This document shows, piece by piece, positions 56,207-64,000 of a stretch of 64,000 bases of DNA. The position numbers and the translations under genes are program-made. Numbering within the stretch: position 1 is the first letter of the stretch; each line of letters begins with the position of its first letter. This stretch comes from Mastigias papua (lineage: Eukaryota > Cnidaria > Scyphozoa > Rhizostomeae > Mastigiidae). The notes under the pieces are model-generated. The model was not told the DNA's origin. It did not search any database and saw only the letters and a program-made list of their open reading frames with translations. The stretch spans positions 8,112,275 to 8,176,274 of the forward strand of contig OZ025271.1 in assembly GCA_964019165.1 (NCBI GenBank), read 5' to 3'.

Positions 56207-57004
56207 TGCATGTAATTTATGCGATTTCTTATAGAGAGGTACTGTACCATGGTAACAAAAAGTACTAACATGTTGTTTCTAAATCACTCCTTCATTAGCC
56301 AGCATATATCTAAAAAATATTTAAGTACAAAGATGATACCTATGAGAATTATTGCTTGGTTGACATGGATATACATGTTGACATGTCAGTCAAAGGACAC
56401 TGTACTCTTGACAGATAAAAGTAACCATACAGCAGGCAGAACAACAATAGTGGAAAATTCATAGACACATTGAGCTCAATAAAGTATAGCACATTGATTG
56501 AACTAAACAGTTACTGCTGATTGTGAGATATGAGGAGAATTATAGGAATCATAGCTTTAATAACGTTTTCTACTATATCAGATCATAGTGATCACTGATT
56601 GGAACCTAATTTCGGTGGAAGCAGTGGAAGATCAGTATAATGCAATGTTATATTTGGAATTATTCATAGTTTTCAACATGATCAAACTAATCCTCAAACA
56701 TGTAACTTTCTGTATAGATTTGATCTAAACTCATCTTATCACACACTGAATAGTGAGGGTTGCTTGGCTTTCTATATAGTGAGTCTATATCAGATATGAT
56801 CATAAGAGAAAGCTCGTAGTTGAATTAGCAATAACCTTAAGAAACTATAGACCATTAACAATACATAAAATTACCTACTACAACTAACATTTATATTACC
56901 TACTACACAATATACACAGGGACGCCGGAGCATGTTTTTGATTGGGGGCTGGGGATGAGTTGCAAGTCCATATGGACGTATGCAATAATGGTGTTAGTAG
57001 GGAG
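55535..57004. repeat. Large palindrome, 604-bp arms around a (TA)n spacer
   Basis: The left arm 55535-56138 (CTCCCTACTAACACC...CTGTCAAGAGTACA) is matched in reverse complement by 56401-57004, both 604 bp, with only a few differences (for example TAATATATATG versus TAATATAAATG). The 262-bp spacer contains the TA tract. Neither arm has an ORF of note. There is no obvious target duplication, and the right outer edge abuts another short TA run. It is either a foldback element or a recent inverted duplication. Confidence 0.92.
56137..56203. repeat. (TA)n microsatellite in palindrome spacer
   Basis: About 33 TA units. Such tracts extrude easily and are linked to palindrome formation and instability. 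Confidence 0.97.
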
Positions 57005-57284
57005 TATATATATATATATACTAAATAAAATAAGAAATCACACAAACAACATGTGGGAGGGAGACAACAAGTCTTTAATTTTGCAGAATGGTAAGTTATC
57101 AATTTTACCCCAGATTACCCAATTTACTCCAACAGACCATAGCCAGTAAGTGAGCATGTTACATAATATCTCCTCAAAGTTCATGCTGTGTTGATGGCAA
57201 GCAAAAGTAATACTTACAGTTATTCATCATTTACACCACTGAACTATTGAGGGTATATGATTTTAGAATTAAAATACTCTGCGA

Positions 57285-57600
57285 GCTTCCACCTGCCAGA
57301 TCAGATTTGGTACAAATTCATTGAAATTTAAAGGCAGCCTAGTCTGGAATAGCCTCAGTGGTGAAACGAAAACTGCACAGAACTTAGCCATATTCAAATA
57401 AAAAGTCAAATCCTGGAATTACACTCATTGCACTTATAACATCTGCAGAAACTAGTTGTTGATATAATTATTTTATTTCCTTTTTGTCCTAACATTTGTC
57501 CGCTTAAAAATTAAGTTCTTTACTTGTTTTAGTAATCCGGTATGTTGGTTTTAATTAGTTATATAACTATTTCGTTCTATACCAAATAATTTTAAATGAA
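57285..57600 (+). pseudogene. LINE C-terminal fragment (plus strand)
   Basis: FGTNSLKFKGSLVWNSLSGE and TKTAQNLAIFK, then a stop and KVKSWNYTHCTYNIC: the conserved C-terminal Cys region of CR1/jockey-like RTs. An AT-rich 3' UTR follows. Strongly 5'-truncated. Confidence 0.65.
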
Positions 57601-58179
57601 ATGAATCGGTTACATAATAGATAATGGCCATTGCATTGCCCCCACCGTACATAGAAAATATCAACATCAATCGCTTAGAAGTTGCCAGAAAAAGGATGAT
57701 TAGAAAGAGGATTGTACTGGAATGAAAGGGGAGAATCTCACTAAATCACCAGCCAACCTGAAACTAACAGGTCGCCACTTCATGGAAGCCATAAAAAGAC
57801 CCTCCTTTCTATTATCACTTTCTATACACCGTACACTTTGGAGAGGGGATACTGCTCTGTGTTCGCTTTTTGACAGGCAATAAACATGATGATAAAAACT
57901 GTGAAATCCATATCACTAATATCTTTCGACTTTTCACTTTGTACTCTCTGAGGGAGTAGGGGCTGAAGAAAATATCTACTTTTCAAATACTTGTGAAAAT
58001 GATGCTAAAAAATACCTAATCCCAAAGTATGCAGAGCCGTAATTTGAACAAAGAAATATTTACACCGTGGTTCAAGTGAAAGTGGATTAACATAATACTT
58101 GTGGTAGGAATTGTAAGCAGTAATCGGCAAATTAAAATCTGGAGTGAAGTACCATCTGTTGAGACTGACTATATTGCAT
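57601..58179. other. Unassigned DNA
   Basis: No supported gene or repeat. Confidence 0.35.
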
Positions 58180-58450
58180 CAGCGTATTTCAACGTAAACC
58201 TTACACTTCACACGCACGGTCATTGACTTATTTTGGGAAAGTGAAATCCTGTAAATACTGGCAATAGTGCATAAGTGCATTTAACATAAGTGCCGCACTT
58301 CACACCTACGTACTTTGAATTATTTGTGAGGAAGCAGTATTCTTTGAAGATTGGCAATATTGCATAAGCGCATTTAACATAAGTGCCGCACTTCACACCT
58401 ACGTACTAGACTATTTTTCGAAACAGCATCCTTTGAAAACCAGCAATACT
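58180..58450. repeat. 92-bp repeat, cluster 1 (about 3 copies)
   Basis: The word GGCAATA(G/T)TGCATAAG is followed by GCATTTAACATAAGTGC, CACTTCACACCTACGTACT and TTTGAA, recurring at about 58261, 58354 and 58443 (steps 93 and 89). Confidence 0.85.
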
Positions 58451-59879
58451 GCAAACACAATACACGTTTTGTTTATAAGAAAAACACTTTTGTTCCTGAG
58501 GCTCATTTTTCTTAACTTTTCACAAATTTGAGGCTGAGATTTTTTTTAAGATTTTCTTAACATTTGCAGGAATAAAATGGCTGAAACAGGCTACTCTGTA
58601 TTTGCCGGGCAACCATAAGTCTCGATCTTTGTACGAGAGTTTGCAAAAATGAGCCAATATCAATTTCTGGCATGTAAAGAAAATGAACTGTGATTTTCTT
58701 AGCATTTTCTTGAACTTGAGCCTTGGGATTTTCTTAGGTTTTTCTTAAGATTTTGGCCATTTGAGCCTCATTTTCTTATAAACTGTTTTCTTATAAAAAA
58801 AACGTGTTTTCGAGAAATTTTGTAAAGGAAACGTGTTGCAGAGTCCAGAAAAAGTCACGGCTGCACGGTTCTGAACGGGAGGAAGATTTTGCTTTCTATT
58901 TCGTATTTGAGGAAGGTTTGGTAATTTGCATCAACAATCCAGATTCAGCAAAGTTTCAGTTCATAGGGCATCGACTGTGAAACGTATAGCCCTTCTACAA
59001 TTTAAGTTCCCGAGACATACACAATGCAGAGTTCAAAAACTTCGGCTAGTTTTGAATGTGTTAAAAGAGGAACGTTTGTGATGAAGATTCGATAGCCGGA
59101 GGAAGGATGGAGCTTTTTCTGGACTCTGACGTGTTGGCTCGAGAGCATGTCAGAAAGCTTTTTTTGTCATGATAGATTTGCTCTCAATGAGTAGTAACAG
59201 AGCCTGTAGGTATATGGGACCGAATGAACCTGCAAATTTGGAATCCTTATGTTTCATAACAACTGTTCATTTTATAGCCGTGCACAGCAAACATTGTAGA
59301 GCTGAGAATAGAAAATAACATGATAGCTCCATGAAGCAGATCAATGGTATTCTTGCCAGTGATATGTGATGTACGGTGGCAATTATGTGACATTAGGTGT
59401 GTGAATGTGTAGAATAAAGAGGAGGAAATAAGAAGCAGAATTCACCAGGCAAAAATATTCTTTTCTCTCCCTAACCCCTTTGTGAAACATCAGTTTGAAC
59501 AATATCTGCTGAACAATTATGTAGCTTCTGGCAAAGAACCTAATGTACAGTGGCGTAGATAGGAGAACAACAAAAGCCTAATAGGTATATTCCTTTTTCT
59601 TTATAGAAGAGAAAAACGACAGTTTCAGTTTTCCTTCGGTATTTATTGTAGTATTTTTAAATGAAGGGCCCTTTGAAAAACAGCATTTGCTGAAGGGTTA
59701 CCCTTCTTAAATATATCAAATCAAAATCAAATCCAATACGATAACAAATTTTCCAACAAAACGGCAGTCTAGCTCTACACCGGGCTTTTCCCCGTACTGA
59801 CCCCATTCCATCTACACCACTCCTAATGTAGCAGTATCGTGAGTTTAATATCTGAAGCAGTCAGCTATGAAACTTTATA
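58451..59879. other. Unassigned DNA
   Basis: The sequence 58480-58790 repeats TTTTCTTA and TGAGGCT/GAGCCT words, including inverted copies (AAAACACTTTTG and AAAACGTGTTTT near its two ends), hinting at a small decayed hairpin element. No gene recognised. Confidence 0.35.
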
Positions 59880-60060
59880 AAGGAAACGGCTCTTGCCAAC
59901 AAGAATTATTTTTGGTTCAGCTACCTTAGCTAGTTAGTCTTCCAAAATGAGATAAAGCTGATTGCCTGGAGTCTCAGTAAGAGCTGGGGTGTTGGAAAAA
60001 TATTCAAAACTAATTAACAGGAGGGGGCGGATATTAGACACCAAAGGGTAGAAGAAGCTA
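59880..60060. repeat. Dispersed repeat, copy 2 (pair with 28750-28925)
   Basis: Starts CGGCTCTTGCCAACAAGAAT and follows the first copy in the same order through AGTCTCAGTAA, ATTCAAAACTAATTA and TTAGACACCAAAG. A G-rich segment with ATGTCCCC (60166-60190) follows. Confidence 0.65.
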
Positions 60061-60489
60061 AGGAAATAATAATTATCATAACCAGTATTGAGAATCAAAC
60101 CTGATTTCGAAAATGGAATTACCATAATTATAAAAGTGCCTATGAATGATAGTAGAGGCCCGTAGTCAGTGGGGGCAGGGGGGATGTCCCCAATAATTCG
60201 TAAAGATTGTATGCTGATCCAAATAGTCACTTTGACTCATATCATGATGCGATTCCGTAGCTTGATTTGACAGGCATACATAACACAGGTATATATCTAT
60301 GGTGTCATCATTAAAATTTGTTTTTAAGAATTTTTTACAAGGTTGAGAGAGACCGAGAGCATAATTCCAGTTGGTACTGAAGATCCTCGCATATCCTCAG
60401 TGAAAGTGCTATCGAAACTGTCAAAAGTTTCATGCATAGTTCCTTCGTCCAGGTAGATTGTCTGACACTTAAAATATCAAGGTTTTAAC

Positions 60490-60800
60490 TGCTAATGCAC
60501 GTTTGAATTATTTGAATAGCATTCTTTGAAGATCGGCAATGTTGCATAACGCAAATATCCAGAGTATGTGCTACCATTCACACTTACGTACTTGAATTAT
60601 TTTGGGGAGTAGGATTCTTTGAACGTTGGCAATATTGCAAAAGATGAATTTTCAGCGTAAGCCCTACACTTTGCACTTACGTACTTGAGTTCTTTTTGGG
60701 AAAGTAGCATCCTTTGAAGACTGGTAATGTGTCATAAGTGCATTTAGCTTAAGTTACATTGCACATCCATGTACATTAAGTTATTTTGGGACGTACTGTG
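60490..60800. repeat. 92-bp repeat, cluster 2 (3 copies)
   Basis: GCAATGTTGCATAA-type anchors at 60536, 60629 and 60722 are spaced exactly 93 bp. Each has CATTCACACTTACGTACTTGA-like and TTTTGGG-AGTAG-ATTCTTTGAA-like parts, as in cluster 1. Confidence 0.88.
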
Positions 60801-61604
60801 GTTACAAAATAGCTTGAGCCTGTATATTATGGACAGGATACTTTTGCAGCCAAAAGTTTCGGACGGGATGTCCCTATTTCGAGCTATACATCTTGATAAT
60901 TTCGGACAAGGAATTGACTCAGTGAATTGAGCTGCACTGAGTAAAAATGATAGAATTGACGGACTGAAAACAGACACAGTTAAAATTTTCAATTAGTGTC
61001 CCTTTCTCTGCTTTTATCTGGATCCTCTGGGGGAAGAGTAATGTAATCTTGAAGCAAAGTGTGTAAGAAAGCTCTTATCTACATGTTAAGATTGCCATGA
61101 AATTTACCAATGGGACAGCTGGGCTGGCAAAATACACTCTTATTCATATAGGCCTGCACATATTATTCATTATTCATTGTTGGTAATCTAAGTCAGTATT
61201 AGAAATACTAATTAGGAGCAACTCAAAATATACAAAAACTTCAAAGAAAGCATATCCAACAATGACAAAAAACGATAACCATGTTCACATTAAATGCATA
61301 TTCTGTACATGCACATTTCACCTGCCCAATGTGCATATTGTCTTCGCAACGTGCGAGTGTTGATTCTTGCTTTATACTATTATCAAGGGTCTTCCAAAGA
61401 GAAGTTCCCTGAATGATAAAGATTATATTCCGTACGATGTTATCTCTGCTTTTGGACTTTTGCAATGCCCTTTGTCTATGATCATATGTTCAGGTACGGT
61501 ACAGCCAAATAAAAATTGGTGGCTGACCATAAAAAGTGTGCGCTACAAATAATAAATTGCTTGATAAAGGCTAAACAAACGACGGGTTGGCAAGAAGTGG
61601 GGAG
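60801..61604. other. Unassigned DNA
   Basis: No gene or repeat recognised. Short ORFs on both strands are unremarkable. Confidence 0.35.
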
Positions 61605-62130
61605 CTAAGGCCCCCAACTTTCCTCAACGGACGCTGTGTTTGAAGTTACACAGAGTTTGTCATAATACCCCCATCTAGTTGATGAATTCATGTTAATCAA
61701 TGACCTGTATGTTTCACTAATTAAGTTTTGTACATGATTCACATGGATGGTAAAACTGTTGCTAAGTTCAAATATCGATTGAAGTAGGGAGTCATAATCA
61801 TTGTGGAGGATCATTTATGCACCCTTATTGGCGCGATCTAGCAGCTTGCTTGCAATTTTATTACAGAATAGCTATATCAAAGGACAATGATTAAAATTTG
61901 ACAGAATTACCACAGTAAAAATAGATAATGCTAGTTTGCTTGAAATGTACTTATTCATCCTGGAAAATTCACTTGTATTATTGTTCACTTTTTGGCATAG
62001 ATTTGAGCCATGCCTAGCAAATGCTTGCAATGCTTTTTCTGCTGGTATTTTATTGCCGTTTGTTTTATGTGGAGTCCATTTCGCTCGTTCTTCATTCAAC
62101 TGGGACTTTTTGGGGGTTTCCTACTTTTTC
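61605..62130 (-). pseudogene. LINE fragment, same family as the one in the 53.4-kb foldback
   Basis: On the minus strand: LCQKVNNNTSEFSRMNKYIS and LALSIFTVVILSNFNHCPLI (62099-61872), then after a frame break MILHNDYDSLLQSIFEL and SFTIHVNHVQNLISETYRSL (61814-61605). The first part closely parallels the 53.8-54.07 kb fragment (LCQK, MYIS, LSI, VVILSNF). Decayed RT C-terminal region. Confidence 0.8.
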
Positions 62131-62569
62131 ATTACAAGCCTTATGAAATGCTGTTGAACTGATTGGTGCGTGTAGAAAGTGATATTGTTTCGTTCCTTGA
62201 TAATACCCGAATATGCCATGCAAGTACCATTATCTGAAGCAACAAGCAAACATAGGTATAGCAACTGTTAAATGTGAAAGTCCAGTAAATCTGGGTATAA
62301 ACACTATTTCATACACATAGGAACATGTGACAATAGCTGTCTCTTATGGCAATACATGATGCTTTCATGATTATCTGGTATTGCCAGTGCTACTGATGAT
62401 CAAACCATTTAGCATTGATGCCAAGACTCAGAGTAGATAACAACATGCCAAGGGCAATTCTTGGTAGATTAAAAATAATAGCATTCGGACTTTTAAAATT
62501 TTGGACAATGTAAAATCTCGTACATTATAATTGCTGGACAAACAAGTTGCACGAAATTAAAAGTGTCCG
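62131..62569. other. Unassigned DNA
   Basis: No supported feature. Confidence 0.35.
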
Positions 62570-62760
62570 AATTTTTCGCAGTTGATGTAGAATCTTCTGC
62601 ATACTGGCAATGTTGCATAAGCGCATTTAATGCAATTGATACACGTCACACCTAGGAAAATTGAAATATCTGGGGAAGTAGCATCCTTTGAAGATTGGCA
62701 ATGTTGCATACGCACATTTAACATAATTGTTACATATAACATCGATGTGTGATTTTAACC
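62570..62760. repeat. 92-bp repeat, cluster 3 (2 copies)
   Basis: GGCAATGTTGCATAAGCGCATTTAA at 62606 and GGCAATGTTGCATACGCACATTTAAC at 62697, 91 bp apart, with the ATCCTTTGAAGATTGG lead seen in clusters 1 and 2. Confidence 0.85.
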
Positions 62761-62875
62761 ATACGTTCAGTAGGAATAAAGGATATTAGTACACTTTGCC
62801 TCTGCGCTATTTTAAGTCACTTCCTGTAATTTACTATATATCTCGATGACAATGCATTGCTAACTTATTATCAAG

Positions 62876-62977
62876 AAAGATTTGGTAGAGCCAGTGAGAG
62901 TGAAGAAAGAGCACGAACCAGATCAGAAGAAAGAAGGGATCATACGATAACGGATTCTCAGCAGCAAGGAATTAACG
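62876..62977 (+). CDS. Candidate exon, Glu/Arg/Ser-rich (102 nt, phase 1)
   Basis: Between TTATTATCAAG and the donor GTACGT (62978) lie 102 nt, phase 1 at both ends. They encode a charged stretch with GRASESEERARTRSEERRDH and TITDSQQQGIN. The next candidate exon (63685) has the same phase, so the frame continues. The acceptor is weak (no pyrimidine tract), and the host gene is unknown. Confidence 0.35.
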
Positions 62978-63684
62978 GTACGTTTTATGTGAAATCATTT
63001 ACTATTGACACTATGAAGTTCCCAGAGATCATTAGGCTACAGCATGTAGAGAACCAAAGAGAAAATCATTATGTTTTGGAATTCACGCCATTTTATCGGG
63101 AAGAGTTTTCTAGCCAGTATTGGAACTTTCTTAGCTTTCTAGCGATTGCAGCACCAAAACGTACTTAAGAATTCCATAGCAAAATTATTTGAGTTACGAT
63201 GTCTTGCGTGCAACAGAAAAAGAAAGTGCAAAAAGCTGTATTTACATCTGCAATAATGGCGAATCAAAGTTAATATAACCTAAACACTCATTTACTTTCA
63301 TTTTGCTTTCCCATAAAATCTAACACATATCATTTACTTTGTGAGACAGTCAGTTTCACCAATATTGAATAGACTGCCGTATTTTGATTTGCTACAAACT
63401 TATAAGTTCAGGGTTTCGTCACGCTGGTTAATCAAAATAAGTTCACTTATTCTGTCCAATAAAATTGGTGTTAACTCTTTTACGATTTGCCGTTGATCCT
63501 CTGACGCCCATGCTTGGGCTACACAATAACTAGATACACAATAACTTTAAATGTAAAGCCGTTCTTCAGTCTTCAGATACTACAAACAGATATAAATCCC
63601 CTGTTAAATGTAAGTAAGAGGAAAATTCTGGTTATCTATTACTAAATAAGAACTGACACTGAAATTATCTCAACGCATTTTCAG

Positions 63685-63720
63685 GCTATACTTCTTTGGT
63701 GCAGAATGAAAAGAACTTTG
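63685..63720 (+). CDS. Candidate micro-exon (36 nt, phase 1)
   Basis: A good acceptor (CGCATTTTCAG) and donor (GTAAGT) enclose 36 nt that, in phase 1, read GYTSLVQNEKNF. In size and symmetry it resembles the micro-exons near the NLR exon, though in phase 1 rather than 0. Confidence 0.4.
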
Positions 63721-63925
63721 GTAAGTTTTTACTTGTAATTCTTTCCTTCTAAATATTCACAAATTGGCAATATGGTCATTTTATAGAATTCATATGTAAA
63801 ATTTGCGTAATTAAAAAATTGTGAAGAATGAACACTGTCTACAATATAAATATATTTTTTATAATTATGAGGAAGTTCTTATAAGTGTTTTGTGTGTCAA
63901 CAGATACTCTTCTTTCTTTCCGTAG

Positions 63926-64000
63926 AGATCAAGAACTCACAAGGTGGACCCTCTCACGGAGGCCAGAAAATGGCTTGTTAAAGATCAACCTGGACTTGAA
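63926..64000 (+). CDS. Candidate following exon, runs off the window or ends at TAA
   Basis: The acceptor TTCTTTCTTTCCGTAG is strong. In phase 1 the exon reads EIKNSQGGPSHGGQKMAC and then TAA at about 63979. An alternative donor after CACAAG (GTGGAC) at 63944 would give an 18-nt phase-1 exon and avoid the stop. The window ends too soon to decide. Confidence 0.3.

Noticed and set aside
57083..57150. Splice-like signals (TTTTGCAG, GTAAGT, CAACAG, GTAAGT) hinting at 4-nt and 10-nt exons.
   Set aside because: Exons would be too short and no supported neighbours share a frame.

Overview
The window looks like nuclear DNA from an AT-rich invertebrate animal. The signs are spliced genes with GT-AG introns, a metazoan-type NACHT (NLR) receptor, many non-LTR retrotransposons, a DIRS/Ngaro-type tyrosine-recombinase retroelement, a mariner element, MITEs, satellites and microsatellites. 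There are no operons or bacterial features. A cnidarian or another early-branching invertebrate would fit, but the sequence alone does not fix the phylum.

Layout. 1-9 kb: a decayed mariner transposase, then a 2.8-kb element with 924-bp inverted arms around one intact Cys/His-rich ORF, then a 5'-truncated CR1/jockey-like LINE. 9-12.7 kb: a DIRS/Ngaro-type element on the minus strand. Its gag (zinc-knuckle end readable, two homopolymer indels) and RT-RNase H are in one frame, separated only by TGA-CTA-G, a known leaky stop context. The tyrosine recombinase overlaps the end of RT in the -1 frame and has lost the first catalytic Arg. 12.7-20 kb: mostly unassigned DNA with simple repeats.

20-28 kb holds the main host gene material, on the minus strand. 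One 2,063-nt exon (28085 to 26023) encodes an NLR NACHT ATPase with a winged-helix motif and an LRR-like end. It stops at a phase-0 splice donor. Downstream on the same strand are eight small exons (36-66 nt), all multiples of three, all phase 0 and all with GT-AG borders. Seven of them encode Pro/Ser/Thr-rich peptides and appear to be duplicates of one another. They are too short to appear as ORFs. Whether they are the C-terminal part of the NLR gene or a separate gene needs transcript data.

28-39 kb: introns or intergenic DNA with a MITE-like element, small duplications, a 150-bp GA tract followed by a 20-24-bp minisatellite, and a CR1-like LINE tail. 39.5-53.3 kb: a very old, diverged tandem satellite (period about 135 bp) split by later retrotransposons. 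Two are RTE-like LINEs with target-site duplications of 10 and 11 bp, and the second is one base from having intact frames. 53-57 kb: a foldback element carrying a LINE fragment, a 185-bp pogo/Tigger-like MITE and a 604-bp-arm palindrome around a (TA)n tract. 57-64 kb: LINE tails and three separate clusters of a 92-bp repeat. At the right edge are two or three candidate plus-strand micro-exons of a gene that continues out of the window.
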